A stretch of DNA of 64,000 nucleotides from Lachnospiraceae bacterium (GCA_017412055.1 JAFQOW010000001.1:28182-92181); one strand, 5' to 3'; positions 9,043-18,250 are shown, counted from the stretch's first letter. The notes: generated by a model from the sequence alone, not told the origin. Numbers and translations: made by a program.

Positions 9043-9582
9043 ATGTCACGTATAGGAAGAATGCCTATCGCTATTCCTGCAGGCGTAACTGTAGAAGTAG
9101 CAGAAAATAACAAGGTTACTGTAAAAGGACCAAAGGGAACTCTTGAGAGAGTTTTAGCACCAGAGATGAATATTGCAGTTGAAGGTGCAGAAGTTGTTGT
9201 TACAAGACCAAACGACTTAAAGAGAATGAAGTCATTACATGGTTTAACAAGAACATTAATTAACAATATGGTTGTTGGTGTATCAACAGGATACGAGAAG
9301 AAACTTGAAGTTAACGGTATCGGTTACAAGGCTGCTAAGGCTGGAAAGAAGTTAACACTTTCACTTGGTTATTCACATCCAGTAGAGATGGAAGATCCAG
9401 AAGGACTTGAGTCTGTAGTAGAAGGTAACGTAATTACTGTTAAGGGTATTGATAAAGAAAAAGTTGGCCAGTACGCTGCTGAAATCAGAAGCAAGAGAGA
9501 GCCTGAACCATACAAGGGTAAGGGTATTAAGTATGTTGATGAAGTAATCAGACGTAAAGTTGGTAAGACTGGTAAGAAATAA
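9043..9582 (+). CDS. rplF: 50S ribosomal protein L6
   Basis: L6 binds near the sarcin-ricin loop. The 179-residue protein starts [15 protein letters not shown] and ends with the conserved [20 protein letters not shown] segment. AAAGGAGG sits seven bases before ATG. Canonical position between S8 and L18. Confidence 0.98.
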   Translation: MSRIGRMPIAIPAGVTVEVAENNKVTVKGPKGTLERVLAPEMNIAVEGAEVVVTRPNDLKRMKSLHGLTRTLINNMVVGVSTGYEKKLEVNGIGYKAAKAGKKLTLSLGYSHPVEMEDPEGLESVVEGNVITVKGIDKEKVGQYAAEIRSKREPEPYKGKGIKYVDEVIRRKVGKTGKK

Positions 9583-9599
9583 TAAAGGAGTGAACAAAG

Positions 9600-9968
9600 A
9601 TGGTTAGTAAAGATTGTAGAGCGGCTCTCCGCGAAAATAAGCATAGAAGATTACGTAATCGTTTTTCTGGTACAGCTGAAAGACCACGTTTAGCAGTTTT
9701 TAGAAGCAATAATCATATGTACGCTCAGGTTATTGACGATACAGTTGGAAACACTTTAGTTGCTGCTTCAACACTTGAGAAAGATGTTAAAGCTGAATTA
9801 GAGAAGACTAACAACGTTGATGCTGCTGCATACTTAGGTACAGTTATTGCTAAGAGAGCATTAGAAAAAGGTATTTCAACAGTTGTATTTGACAGAGGCG
9901 GATTCATTTATCAGGGAAAGATCAAGGCTTTAGCTGATGCTGCTAGAGAAGCCGGTCTCGAATTCTAA
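9600..9968 (+). CDS. rplR: 50S ribosomal protein L18
   Basis: L18 binds 5S rRNA together with L5. The 122-residue product has [20 protein letters not shown] near the N-terminus and the C-terminal [20 protein letters not shown] signature. AAAGGAG precedes ATG. The length is standard. Confidence 0.98.
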   Translation: MVSKDCRAALRENKHRRLRNRFSGTAERPRLAVFRSNNHMYAQVIDDTVGNTLVAASTLEKDVKAELEKTNNVDAAAYLGTVIAKRALEKGISTVVFDRGGFIYQGKIKALADAAREAGLEF

Positions 9969-9986
9969 TAAGGAGGAAAACAACAA

Positions 9987-10496
9987 ATGAAACATACGAT
10001 TATTGATGCTAGTCAGTTAGAATTAGAAGAAAAAGTAGTTAACATCAAGCGTGTAACTAAGGTTGTTAAGGGTGGTCGTCACTTCAGATTTGCAGCTTTA
10101 GTAGTTGTTGGAGACGGCAAAGGTCACGTAGGTGCAGGTTTAGGCAAGGCAATGGAAATTCCTGAAGCTATTCGTAAGGGTAAAGAAGACGCTATGAAGA
10201 AGCTTGTTGAGGTTCCAATTGATGCAAACAATAGTATTCCACATGATTTAGTAGGAAACTTTGGTAGTGCTTCAGTTTTACTTAAGAGAGCTCCAGAAGG
10301 TACTGGTATTATCGCTGGTGGTCCTGCTCGTAATGTATTAGAGCTTGCAGGTATCAAGAATATCCGTACAAAGTCATTAGGTTCAAACAATAAGCAGAAC
10401 GTAGTTTTAGCTACAATTAAGGGCTTATCTGAATTAAAGACTCCAGAAGAAGTTGCTAAGCTTCGCGGTAAATCTGTTGAAGAGATATTAGGCTAA
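9987..10496 (+). CDS. rpsE: 30S ribosomal protein S5
   Basis: S5 acts in decoding fidelity; ram and spectinomycin-resistance mutations map to this protein. The 169-residue product has the N-terminal double-stranded-RNA-binding fold ([16 protein letters not shown]) and the C-terminal domain ending in [15 protein letters not shown] precedes ATG 9987. Confidence 0.98.
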   Translation: MKHTIIDASQLELEEKVVNIKRVTKVVKGGRHFRFAALVVVGDGKGHVGAGLGKAMEIPEAIRKGKEDAMKKLVEVPIDANNSIPHDLVGNFGSASVLLKRAPEGTGIIAGGPARNVLELAGIKNIRTKSLGSNNKQNVVLATIKGLSELKTPEEVAKLRGKSVEEILG

Positions 10497-10512
10497 TAGG
10501 AGGTAATGTAAA

Positions 10513-10695
10513 ATGGCAGATAAGTTAAAGATTACATTAGTTAAATCACCAATTGGTGCGGTTCCAAAGCATGTTAAGACAGTTGAAGCTTTAGGCTTAA
10601 AGAAGCTTAACAAGTCAGTAGAAATGCCTGATAACGCAGCAACAAGAGGAATGATTCAGCAGGTAAGACATTTAGTTAAAGTTGAAGAAATCTAA
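10513..10695 (+). CDS. rpmD: 50S ribosomal protein L30
   Basis: L30 is a small peripheral large-subunit protein. The 60-residue product has the family start [10 protein letters not shown] and ends with the usual [16 protein letters not shown] precedes ATG 10513. The order S5-L30-L15 is canonical. Confidence 0.97.
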   Translation: MADKLKITLVKSPIGAVPKHVKTVEALGLKKLNKSVEMPDNAATRGMIQQVRHLVKVEEI

Positions 10696-10718
10696 TGAAT
10701 AAATAAGGAGGTGCAGTG

Positions 10719-11159
10719 ATGAATTTATCAAATTTACAGCCAGCAGATGGCTCAAAGCATAATGATAACTTCAGAAGAGGACGTGGCCACGGTTCAGGTA
10801 ACGGTAAGACAGCTGGTAAGGGTCACAAGGGTCAGAAGGCACGTTCAGGAGCTACAAGACCAGGTTTTGAAGGTGGTCAGATGCCTTTATATAGAAGAAT
10901 CCCTAAGAGAGGTTTCACAAACAGAAACACTCTTGAGATTATCGGTATCAACGTAAGCGCTCTTGAAGCTTTCGAAGCAGGTTCAGAGGTAACAGTAGAA
11001 ACTCTTATGGAGGCTGGTATCGTTAAGAACCCAAGAGACGGCGTTAAGATTCTTGGTAACGGTGAACTTACAAAGAAGCTTACAGTTAAGGCTAATGCTT
11101 TCTCAGCAGGTGCTAAGGAAAAAATCGAAGCTGTTGGTGGAACTTGCGAGGTGATCTAA
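10719..11159 (+). CDS. rplO: 50S ribosomal protein L15
   Basis: L15 is a late-assembly 23S binder. The 146-residue protein has a long glycine and arginine-rich N-terminal extension ([20 protein letters not shown]) that threads into rRNA. ATG 10719 lies seven bases from AAGGAGG and is preferred to the adjacent in-frame GTG 10716. The stop overlaps secY by one base. Confidence 0.97.
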   Translation: MNLSNLQPADGSKHNDNFRRGRGHGSGNGKTAGKGHKGQKARSGATRPGFEGGQMPLYRRIPKRGFTNRNTLEIIGINVSALEAFEAGSEVTVETLMEAGIVKNPRDGVKILGNGELTKKLTVKANAFSAGAKEKIEAVGGTCEVI

Positions 11160-12523
11160 TGTTTAAGACATTCAAGAACGCACTCAAAGTTAAAGAGATA
11201 AGACAAAAGCTTTTATATACTTTCATAATGATGGTAATTGTCCGTATCGGATGTCAGCTCCCAATTCCGGGAACAAGTCAGTCAGCTATCCAGTCAGTAA
11301 TGGGTAGCTTGGCTGCAAGCGATGCGTACAGCTTTTTCAGTGCTTTCACAGGTGGTTCATTAGAGAAAATGTCGGTGTTTGCTCTTAGTATTACACCATA
11401 TATTACATCTTCAATTATTATGCAGCTCTTAACAATAGCTATTCCAAAGCTTGAAGAGATGCAGAATGAAGGCGAATCGGGAAGAAAGAAGATTCAGGAG
11501 ATTACAAGATATGTTACTGTAGCACTTGCAGTTGTTGAATCAATCGCTATGGCAATTGGTTTTGGTAACCAGGGTGTGTTCGGTAATGTAAAAGCAATGT
11601 CTGGTATGAAATATTTCTTCACAATGTTTACAGTAGTTGTAACAATGACAGCTGGTTCTGCAGTACTTATGTGGATCGGTGAAAGAATTACTGAGAAGGG
11701 TGTTGGTAACGGTATATCAGTCATCCTTATGATTAATATTATTGCAAGAATTCCAAGTGACCTTTATGCATTATATGTTACAAAGGTTCAGATTACAGAG
11801 ACTAATGGACGTTCTCTCGGTGGTGCTGCTTTAGCTGCATTTATCATTTTATTTGTTATCATTGCAATGATGGCATTTGTAGTAGCATTACAGGCTGCTC
11901 AGAGAAAGATTCCAGTACAGTACGCTAAGAAGGTACAGGGAAGACAGATGGTTGGCGGTAACTCAAGCCATATCCCATTAAAGGTTAATACAGCCGGAGT
12001 TGTTCCAGTTATCTTCGCATCATCATTAATGCAGTTCCCAATCATTATCGCTTCAATGTTTGGAAAGGCAGCTGGTGATGGTTCAGTAGGAGGTACTATC
12101 CTTAAGGTATTAAATTCAGGTGCATGGTTTAATACAAAGAGTCTTAAGGAGTTTGCATTTACAGGAGGATTTGTTATTTATGCAATCCTTGTAATCGCAT
12201 TTGCATATTTCTATACATCAATTACATTCAACCCAATTGAGGTTGCTAATAATATGAAGAAGTCTGGTGGCTTTATTCCTGGTATCAGACCTGGTAAGCC
12301 AACAGAAGAATACTTAACAAGAATATTGAATTATATCGTATTCGTTGGAGCTATCGCATTATTAATTATTGCAGGTCTCCCAATTGTATTCTCTGGTGTA
12401 TTTAGTGCAAGCGTATCATTTGCAGGTACTTCATTAATCATCGTAGTAGGTGTTATACTTGATTGTATTTCAAAGATTGAATCTATGATGGTTGTTCGTA
12501 ACTATAAAGGATTTTTAGGCTAA
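11159..12523 (+). CDS. secY: Protein translocase subunit SecY
   Basis: SecY forms the membrane channel for secreted and membrane proteins. The 454-residue product has about ten hydrophobic segments, a basic cytoplasmic N-terminus (FKNALKVKEIRQKL) and the conserved second-helix sequence ITPYITSSIIMQLL. ATG 11159 overlaps the rplO stop (TAATG), with GAGGTGA as ribosome binding site. The 11144 extension of the frame lies inside rplO and lacks a site. Confidence 0.98.
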   Translation: MFKTFKNALKVKEIRQKLLYTFIMMVIVRIGCQLPIPGTSQSAIQSVMGSLAASDAYSFFSAFTGGSLEKMSVFALSITPYITSSIIMQLLTIAIPKLEEMQNEGESGRKKIQEITRYVTVALAVVESIAMAIGFGNQGVFGNVKAMSGMKYFFTMFTVVVTMTAGSAVLMWIGERITEKGVGNGISVILMINIIARIPSDLYALYVTKVQITETNGRSLGGAALAAFIILFVIIAMMAFVVALQAAQRKIPVQYAKKVQGRQMVGGNSSHIPLKVNTAGVVPVIFASSLMQFPIIIASMFGKAAGDGSVGGTILKVLNSGAWFNTKSLKEFAFTGGFVIYAILVIAFAYFYTSITFNPIEVANNMKKSGGFIPGIRPGKPTEEYLTRILNYIVFVGAIALLIIAGLPIVFSGVFSASVSFAGTSLIIVVGVILDCISKIESMMVVRNYKGFLG

Positions 12524-12551
12524 TATTAGCCATTGCAATTTAACATAATAG

Positions 12552-12572
12552 CCCGCGGCATAGAACCGCGGG
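12552..12572 (+). other. GC-rich hairpin between secY and adk
   Basis: CCCGCGG (12552-12558) and CCGCGGG (12566-12572) form a strong 7-bp stem with a 7-base loop. No T-tract follows, so it looks more like an mRNA stability or processing element than a terminator. A second AT-rich hairpin (AATATTCTC-ttc-GAGAATAT) lies about 30 bases downstream. Confidence 0.5.
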
Positions 12573-12656
12573 TTAGTGTGTTTAGTTATCAAATAGGAAT
12601 ATTCTCTTCGAGAATATATATCAAAAGTTTAAATATTAATGTTAGGAGGAAAGTAT

Positions 12657-13298
12657 ATGAAGATTATTATGTTAGGTGCTCCTGGTGCTGGAAAAGGTAC
12701 ACAGGCTAAGATGCTTGCTGATAAGTATATGATTCCACATATCTCAACAGGAGATATTTTTAGAGCAAATATTAAGAATGGTACAGAGCTTGGTCAGAAG
12801 GCTAAGACATATATGGATCAGGGACTTTTAGTTCCAGATGAGCTTGTATGTGATTTAGTTGTAGATAGAGTTCAGCAGGAAGATTGTAAGGATGGTTACA
12901 TTCTTGATGGTTTCCCAAGAACAATTCCACAGGCAGAAGCTTTAGATGCAGCTCTTGCAAATATCGGCTCAAAGATTGACTATGCTGTAAACGTTGAAGT
13001 TCCAGATGAGAACATCGTAAACAGAATGTCAGGCAGAAGAGCTTGTGTTGCATGTGGTGCAACATATCATATAGTACACAGCCCTACAAAGGAAGAGGGT
13101 ATCTGTGATAGATGTGGTAAGGAGTTAATCGTAAGAGAAGACGACAAGCCAGAGACAGTTACAAAGCGTTTAAACGTATATCATGAGCAGACACAGCCAT
13201 TAATCGACTACTATACAAAGCAGGGTGCTTTAAAAGAGGTTGATGGAACAATGAGCATGGATGAAGTATTTAACGCTATCGTAAATATTTTAGGCTAA
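12657..13298 (+). CDS. adk: Adenylate kinase, zinc-lid type
   Basis: Adk interconverts ATP plus AMP and two ADP in the cytoplasm. The 213-residue protein has the P-loop [10 protein letters not shown] (residues 7-16), the AMP-site DGFPRT, and a LID with two CXXC pairs (CVAC and CDRC), the zinc-binding form common in Gram-positives. ATG 12657 follows GGAGGAAAG; an in-frame ATG at 12639 lacks a site. Its place between secY and map is standard. Confidence 0.98.
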   Translation: MKIIMLGAPGAGKGTQAKMLADKYMIPHISTGDIFRANIKNGTELGQKAKTYMDQGLLVPDELVCDLVVDRVQQEDCKDGYILDGFPRTIPQAEALDAALANIGSKIDYAVNVEVPDENIVNRMSGRRACVACGATYHIVHSPTKEEGICDRCGKELIVREDDKPETVTKRLNVYHEQTQPLIDYYTKQGALKEVDGTMSMDEVFNAIVNILG

Positions 13299-13320
13299 GC
13301 AGGTCTTGGAGGATATAGAT

Positions 13321-14070
13321 ATGGTTTCTATAAAATCTCAAAGCGAAATAGCCCTTATGAGAGAGGCAGGAAAGATTCTTGCTAAGGTTCATGAAGAGCT
13401 TAAGGATGCTATTAGACCTGGAATGTCTACACTAGACATTGACAGACTTGGCGAAAAAATCATCCGCGGTTACGGATGTATTCCTTCATTTTTAAATTAT
13501 AATGGTTATCCTGCTTCAATCTGTGTATCAGTAAATGATGAGGTGGTACATGGAATTCCACATAAGGATCATATCCTTTATGAGGGAGATATAGTCAGTC
13601 TTGACGCAGGAGTTATCTACAAGGGATATCATGCTGATGCAGCAAGAACATATGGTGTAGGTAAAATCAGTGATGAAGCAGCAAAGCTTATAGAGGTTAC
13701 AAAGCAAAGCTTCTTTGAAGGAATTAAAATGGCAAAAGATGGTAATCATTTACACGATATATCTAATGCGATTGCAGATTACTGTGAGAGCTTTGGATAT
13801 GGAGTGGTAAGGGATTTGGTAGGCCATGGAATAGGTAAAAACTTACACGAAGACCCACAGATTCCAAACTTCCATCAGAGAAGAAGAGGAATTAAGCTTC
13901 AGAAGGGAATGACCCTTGCCATCGAACCAATGGTTAATGCAGGAACCTATGAGGTTGCTTGGTTAGATGATGACTGGACAGTTGTTTCCGATGATGGTTC
14001 ATTATCAGCTCACTATGAGAATACAATTCTTATTACAGACGGTGAGCCAGAGATTTTAACAATTCTTTAA
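13321..14070 (+). CDS. map: Methionine aminopeptidase, type I
   Basis: Map removes the initiator methionine from nascent proteins, using two divalent metals. The 249-residue product shows the ligand motifs SLDAGV and HADAARTYGVG, then GHGIGKNLHEDP, and the late glutamates in AIEPM and HYENTI. ATG 13321 follows GGAGGATATAGAT. It lies 22 bp after adk and 19 bp before infA. Confidence 0.97.
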   Translation: MVSIKSQSEIALMREAGKILAKVHEELKDAIRPGMSTLDIDRLGEKIIRGYGCIPSFLNYNGYPASICVSVNDEVVHGIPHKDHILYEGDIVSLDAGVIYKGYHADAARTYGVGKISDEAAKLIEVTKQSFFEGIKMAKDGNHLHDISNAIADYCESFGYGVVRDLVGHGIGKNLHEDPQIPNFHQRRRGIKLQKGMTLAIEPMVNAGTYEVAWLDDDWTVVSDDGSLSAHYENTILITDGEPEILTIL

Positions 14071-14089
14071 TAGATGGAGGTTTTAGAAT

Positions 14090-14308
14090 ATGGCAAAGAC
14101 AGATGTTATTGAAATAGAAGGAACAGTATTAGAAAAGTTACCTAATGCAATGTTCAAGGTTGAATTAGAGAACGGTCATCAGGTTCTCGCACATATCAGC
14201 GGAAAGCTTCGTATGAATTTCATCCGAATCATTCCAGGCGATAAGGTTACAATAGAACTTTCACCATACGACTTATCAAAAGGCCGTATAGTATGGAGAG
14301 ATAAGTAA
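14090..14308 (+). CDS. infA: Translation initiation factor IF-1
   Basis: IF-1 occupies the A site during initiation. The 72-residue OB-fold protein contains [20 protein letters not shown] and ends in the usual [20 protein letters not shown] precedes ATG 14090. It is followed by a 303-bp gap filled with repeat elements before rpmJ. Confidence 0.98.
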   Translation: MAKTDVIEIEGTVLEKLPNAMFKVELENGHQVLAHISGKLRMNFIRIIPGDKVTIELSPYDLSKGRIVWRDK

Positions 14309-14340
14309 GTTCTCAATTTCTGCTTGCAGAAATTGAGAAC
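14309..14340 (+). repeat. Perfect 15-bp hairpin directly after infA
   Basis: GTTCTCAATTTCTGC (14309-14323) pairs completely with GCAGAAATTGAGAAC (14326-14340) across a two-base spacer. It starts one base after the infA stop codon and has no T-tract. The post-rpsN hairpin has the same GTTCT...AGAAC ends and the same position relative to the stop, so the two belong to one element type. Confidence 0.65.
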
Positions 14341-14341
14341 A

Positions 14342-14383
14342 GTCCGAGCGTAACAGTTTGCTTTTGCAAACTGGAGCGAGGAC
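14342..14383 (+). repeat. Structured repeat, copy C1 (simple inner hairpin)
   Basis: GTCC (14342-14345) and GGAC (14380-14383) flank gagcg and gagcgag segments identical to those of the other copies. The interior is an unrelated hairpin (CAGTTTGC/GCAAACTG) instead of the GGAGGAA...AGAGGCTCC arm. This shows that the outer frame and inner arm are separable modules. Confidence 0.65.
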
Positions 14384-14391
14384 CACAGCCA

Positions 14392-14501
14392 AAACTTTGA
14401 ACAGTCCGAGCGGATTAGTCAGGAGGAAACTCATGTCCAAGCCGAAGGCTTAGGACTGAGGCAGAGGCTCCTGACAAGAGCGAGGACCCCTGCCAAAGTT
14501 T
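14392..14501 (+). repeat. Structured repeat, copy C2 (largest, triple-nested)
   Basis: An outermost stem AAACTTTG (14392-14399) / CAAAGTTT (14494-14501) encloses GTCC (14404-14407) / GGAC (14484-14487). That encloses GTCAGGAG (14418-14425) / CTCCTGAC (14468-14475) around a long inner hairpin with the loop GCC-gaa-GGC. The gagcggatta, agagcgag and ccctgcc flanks match copy B. There is no terminator T-run. Confidence 0.7.
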
Positions 14502-14547
14502 ACAGTCTGAGCATTATAATAAATTTCTAAATTCTGTAAATTAGTAC

Positions 14548-14579
14548 TTGCAATTTGACAATCACTATGTTACTATAAT
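14548..14579 (+). promoter_or_regulatory. Possible internal promoter before rpmJ
   Basis: A perfect TATAAT (14574-14579) is followed by the rpmJ ribosome binding site. TTGCAA (14548-14553) and TTGACA (14555-14560) are both nearby but give spacers of 20 and 13 bp, neither optimal. The AGTACTTGCAAT context is shared with the S10 promoter region. It may supply extra transcription of the alpha operon. Confidence 0.4.
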
Positions 14580-14611
14580 ACTCGGACTTTTTTTGAAAGG
14601 AGGATTTTACT

Positions 14612-14725
14612 GTGAAGGTTAGATCATCAGTTAAACCAATTTGCGAAAAATGCAAAATTATTAAGAGAAAAGGAAGCATCAGAGTAATCTGTGAAAATCC
14701 AAAGCACAAGCAGAGACAGGGCTAA
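14612..14725 (+). CDS. rpmJ: 50S ribosomal protein L36
   Basis: L36 is the smallest large-subunit protein. The 37-residue product (V)[14 protein letters not shown]... has the zinc set CXXC, C and H (C11, C14, C27, H32). The start is GTG 14612 with GAAAGGAGG at 14595-14603. Below common length cutoffs it is easily missed, but sequence and position between infA and rpsM are diagnostic. Confidence 0.96.
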   Translation: MKVRSSVKPICEKCKIIKRKGSIRVICENPKHKQRQG

Positions 14726-14727
14726 TT

Positions 14728-15000
14728 ATATAGTGTCTTTGTGAAGTAATCGCGGTTGCAGAGCAACTACGGTTATTTAAGTATGTTCTGAGAACATACA
14801 TGGTCTATGCGGCTGCAGCGATGGAACACCAGGATGCGTGTAACTATATCACTCTCAAATAGGAGCACGAGAAATGATGGGAAATTGCTTAACTATAAAC
14901 GGAATTGTACTTAATTATAAGAAGAATTCCTCACATTGAGAGAAACGTTGGGCTACGCACACATTTCAGACGTTCATAGAACGGGCTGCGCAAGTAATGG
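14728..15000 (+). ncRNA. Structured leader of the rpsM-rpsK-rpsD-rpoA-rplQ block
   Basis: The 323-bp rpmJ-rpsM gap folds extensively. ATATAGT (14728-14734) pairs with ACTATAT (14843-14849) around GTTGC/GCAAC (14755-14767) and GTATGTTC/GAACATAC (14781-14799). CTCTCAA (14852-14858) pairs with TTGAGAG (14936-14942) around GGAATT/AATTCC (14901-14930). CGTTC/GAACG follows near 14974. Alpha-operon mRNA is repressed by S4 in E. coli, and clostridial S4 leaders have been proposed; S4 is encoded here, so autoregulation is a reasonable inference. There is no terminator. Confidence 0.55.
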
Positions 15001-15048
15001 TTCTTTATTACTATTTATTAAGAAAATTTTGATGGAGGTGTAATACAC

Positions 15049-15417
15049 ATGGCTCGTATTTCAGGTGTAGACTTACCAAGAGAAAAGCGTATTGAAATCG
15101 GATTAACTTACATTTACGGTATCGGTAGAGTAACAGCTACAAAGATTCTTGAAGCTGCTGGCGTAAATCCAGATACACGTGTTAGAGATTTAACAGATGA
15201 TGAAGTTAAGAAGATTAGTGCTGTAATCGATGAGAAGTATACTGTTGAAGGTGATTTAAGAAGAGAAATCATCATGAACATTAAGAGATTACAGGAAATC
15301 GGATGCTACAGAGGTATTCGTCATAGAAAGGGACTTCCTGTTCGTGGTCAGAAGACAAAGACAAACGCTAGAACAAGAAAAGGTCCTAAGAAGACAGTTG
15401 CTGGTAAGAAGAAATAA
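15049..15417 (+). CDS. rpsM: 30S ribosomal protein S13
   Basis: S13 contacts the P-site tRNA and large-subunit bridges. The 122-residue product has the helix-two-turn-helix start [20 protein letters not shown] and the basic tail [24 protein letters not shown] precedes ATG. It is first after the long folded leader. Confidence 0.98.
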   Translation: MARISGVDLPREKRIEIGLTYIYGIGRVTATKILEAAGVNPDTRVRDLTDDEVKKISAVIDEKYTVEGDLRREIIMNIKRLQEIGCYRGIRHRKGLPVRGQKTKTNARTRKGPKKTVAGKKK

Positions 15418-15520
15418 GTTAAGTAGGCTTATGGCAGCTTAGTGTGTGAAAAATCACATACATTATTATAATGAAACAAATAACGAAAAATTAGATACCC
15501 ATAAGGGAGGTTAGTTTAAA

Positions 15521-15913
15521 ATGGCTAAAGTTACAAAGAAAGTGACAAAAAAGCGTGTAAAGAAAAACGTTGAACGCGGACAGGCACATATTCAGGCATC
15601 TTTCAACAATACAATTGTTACATTAACAGATGCTGAAGGTAATGCATTATCTTGGGCAAGTGCTGGTGGTCTAGGATTTAGAGGTTCAAAGAAATCTACT
15701 CCTTATGCAGCTCAGATGGCAGCAGAAACTGCTACTAAGGCAGCTTTAGTGCACGGCTTAAAGTATGTAGATGTAATGGTTAAGGGACCAGGTTCAGGAA
15801 GAGAAGCAGCAATTCGTGCGCTCTCAGCTTGCGGTCTTGAAGTAACAAGTATTAAGGACGTTACTCCAGTTCCACATAACGGATGTCGCCCACCAAAGCG
15901 TAGAAGAGTCTAA
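15521..15913 (+). CDS. rpsK: 30S ribosomal protein S11
   Basis: S11 lies in the platform near the Shine-Dalgarno helix. The 130-residue protein ends in the invariant [15 protein letters not shown] and has the [13 protein letters not shown] signature. GGGAGG precedes ATG. A 103-bp gap after rpsM includes a small TGTGTGA/TCACATA hairpin. Confidence 0.98.
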   Translation: MAKVTKKVTKKRVKKNVERGQAHIQASFNNTIVTLTDAEGNALSWASAGGLGFRGSKKSTPYAAQMAAETATKAALVHGLKYVDVMVKGPGSGREAAIRALSACGLEVTSIKDVTPVPHNGCRPPKRRRV

Positions 15914-15934
15914 TCTAATAGGAGGTGCAGATAA

Positions 15935-16528
15935 ATGGCAGTAAATAGAGTTCCAGTTCTTAAAAGATGTAGATCACTTGGTTTGGATCCTATCTATTTA
16001 GGAATCGACAAGAAGTCAAATAGAGAATTAAAGAGAGCAAATAAGAAGATTAGTGAGTACGGTCTTCAGTTAAGAGAAAAGCAGAAGGCTAAGTTCATCT
16101 ATGGTGTATTAGAGAAGCCTTTCAGAAACTTATTTGAGAAGGCTCAGAAGATGCAGGGTCGTTCAGGTGAAAACCTTATGACACTCCTTGAGCTTAGACT
16201 TGATAACGTTATTTTCCGTTTAGGATATGCTAGAACAAGAAGAGAAGCTAGACAGATTGTTGACCACAAGCACGTATTAGTAAACGGCAAGTGTGTAAAC
16301 ATCCCTTCATACCTTGTTAAGGCTGGCGATGTTATCGAGATTAAGGAAAAGAATAAAGATTCTCAGAGATATAAGGATATCCTCGAAGTAACAGATGGAA
16401 GACTTGTTCCAGAGTGGCTTGAGGCAGATCATGATAATCTTAAGGGTTCTGTAAAGCAGATACCTACAAGAGATATCATCGATGTTCCTGTGGACGAAAT
16501 GCTTATCGTCGAGTTATATTCTAAGTAA
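15935..16528 (+). CDS. rpsD: 30S ribosomal protein S4
   Basis: S4 nucleates 16S assembly. The 197-residue product has the S4 RNA-binding domain (RLDNVIFRLGYARTRREARQ, then HVLVNGKCVNIPSY). The N-terminus lacks the zinc cysteines found in some bacteria. Its position inside the alpha operon, after a folded leader, fits autoregulation. Confidence 0.98.
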   Translation: MAVNRVPVLKRCRSLGLDPIYLGIDKKSNRELKRANKKISEYGLQLREKQKAKFIYGVLEKPFRNLFEKAQKMQGRSGENLMTLLELRLDNVIFRLGYARTRREARQIVDHKHVLVNGKCVNIPSYLVKAGDVIEIKEKNKDSQRYKDILEVTDGRLVPEWLEADHDNLKGSVKQIPTRDIIDVPVDEMLIVELYSK

Positions 16529-16560
16529 TTCGATAAATCCAAAGAAGGAGGGGCTTTACA

Positions 16561-17520
16561 GTGTTCGATTTTGAGAAACCAAATATTGAGATTGCAGAAA
16601 TCTCAGAAGACAAGAGATATGGTAAGTTTGTTGTTGAACCTCTTGAGAGAGGTTATGGTACAACACTTGGTAATTCTTTAAGAAGAATTATGCTTTCATC
16701 ATTACCAGGCGCTGCTGTTAGCCAGGTTAAGATTGAGGGAGTTCTTCATGAGTTCACATCAATTCCTGGAGTAAAGGAAGATGTAACAGAGATTATCATG
16801 AATCTTAAGAGCTTATCTATTAAGAATAACAGCGAAACAAATGAACCTAAAGTAGCATACATCGAATTCAGCGGTGAAGGTGTTGTAACAGCAGCAGATA
16901 TTCACGCAGACGCTGATATTGAGATATTAAATCCTGATTTGGTTATTGCTACACTTAATGGTGGCGCAGATAGCAAATTGTACATGGAACTTACTATCAC
17001 AAAGGGTAGAGGCTATGTAAGTGCTGATAAGAATAAGCAGGAAGATTTACCAATCGGTGTTATCGCCGTTGATTCAATCTACACTCCAGTTGAGAGAGTT
17101 AACTTATCTATTCAGAACACACGTGTAGGTCAGATTACTGACTACGATAAGCTTACATTAGATGTATACACAAACGGTACATTAGCTCCAGACGAGGCTG
17201 TTTCTTTAGCAGCTAAAGTGTTGAGCGAGCATTTAAGCTTATTCATTGATCTTTCTGAAATCGCAGACAAGGCTGATGTCATGGTTGAGAAGGAAGAAAG
17301 CGAAAAGGAAAAAGTTTTAGAGATGAACATTGATGAGTTAGAATTGTCAGTTCGTTCATATAACTGCTTAAAGAGAGCAGGCATTAATACTGTAGAAGAG
17401 CTTACAAATAAGACTTCAGAAGATATGATGAAGGTTAGAAACTTAGGTCGTAAGTCACTTGAAGAAGTGCTTGCAAAGCTTAAGGAGTTAGGCTTACAGT
17501 TAAAATCAGGAGACGAGTAA
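16561..17520 (+). CDS. rpoA: RNA polymerase subunit alpha
   Basis: RpoA nucleates core polymerase assembly and contacts UP elements and activators. The 319-residue protein has the dimerisation N-domain ([20 protein letters not shown]) and a C-terminal helix-hairpin domain ([19 protein letters not shown]). The start is GTG 16561 after AAGGAGGGG. A 110-bp gap precedes rplQ. Confidence 0.98.
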   Translation: MFDFEKPNIEIAEISEDKRYGKFVVEPLERGYGTTLGNSLRRIMLSSLPGAAVSQVKIEGVLHEFTSIPGVKEDVTEIIMNLKSLSIKNNSETNEPKVAYIEFSGEGVVTAADIHADADIEILNPDLVIATLNGGADSKLYMELTITKGRGYVSADKNKQEDLPIGVIAVDSIYTPVERVNLSIQNTRVGQITDYDKLTLDVYTNGTLAPDEAVSLAAKVLSEHLSLFIDLSEIADKADVMVEKEESEKEKVLEMNIDELELSVRSYNCLKRAGINTVEELTNKTSEDMMKVRNLGRKSLEEVLAKLKELGLQLKSGDE

Positions 17521-17630
17521 TCGTTTCATCGTGCATAATGAATGTACGTTAAAGTAATTTATGGAAATAGATGTTCAGATAGTAAGACCAAAGGGCGTTC
17601 TGAAGATCCCACAAATGGAGGTAAAATAAA

Positions 17631-18167
17631 ATGGCTGGATATAGAAAGCTTAGTAGAGAAACATCAGTAAGAAAGGCATTAATCAGAGCACAGGTAACAA
17701 GCTTACTTGAGCATGGTAAGATCCGTACAACAGAGGCTAAGGCTAAGGAAATCCGTAAGGAAGTTGAGCACTTAATCGCACTTGCAGTTAAGGAAAAGGA
17801 TAACTTCGAGGAAGTAACAGTTAAGGCTAAGGTTGCTAAGAAGGATGCTGATGGCAAGAGAGTTAAGGAAGTAGTAGACGGTAAGAAGGTTACAGTTTAC
17901 GAAGAAGTTGAGAAGACAATCAAGAAGGATCTTCCTTCAAGACTTCATGCTAGAAGACAGATGAACAAGGTTCTTTACACAGTAAAGGAAGTTCCATCAG
18001 AGGCTGCTGGTAAGAAGAGAAACACAAAGGTTGTTGACTTAACAGATAAGTTATTCAATGAATATGCTCCAAAGTATGCAGATCGTAAGGGTGGTTACAC
18101 AAGAATCGTGAAGATCGGCCTTAGAAAAGGTGATGCAGCTATGGAAGTACTCATCGAGTTAGTTTAA
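17631..18167 (+). CDS. rplQ: 50S ribosomal protein L17 with internal insertion
   Basis: L17 sits beside the exit tunnel. The core is normal: GYRKLSRETSVRKALIRAQV at the start, LHARRQMNKVLYT in the middle and KYADRKGGYTRIVKIGLRKG near the end. At 178 residues it is about 50-60 longer than typical bacterial L17. The extra part is a charged lysine, valine and glutamate-rich segment at about residues 62-105. The reading frame is intact and codon use matches the operon, so the insertion is probably a lineage trait. Confidence 0.97.
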   Translation: MAGYRKLSRETSVRKALIRAQVTSLLEHGKIRTTEAKAKEIRKEVEHLIALAVKEKDNFEEVTVKAKVAKKDADGKRVKEVVDGKKVTVYEEVEKTIKKDLPSRLHARRQMNKVLYTVKEVPSEAAGKKRNTKVVDLTDKLFNEYAPKYADRKGGYTRIVKIGLRKGDAAMEVLIELV

Positions 18168-18198
18168 ACAAATATTAAGGCGTGAGCCATATATATTA

Positions 18199-18250
18199 AA
18201 ACAAGAAGTCCTAGATTGATGTTAGCATCATCTAGGACTTCTTGTTTTAT
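18199..18250 (+). terminator. Strong terminator ending the ribosomal supercluster
   Basis: The two arms AAACAAGAAGTCCTAGAT and ATCTAGGACTTCTTGTTT form a stem of about 18 bp. The 3' arm runs into TTTTAT. A small GGC-gtga-GCC hairpin lies just before it, in the position of the L17 downstream element described in other Firmicutes. Transcription of the 17-kb operon should stop here. Confidence 0.9.
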
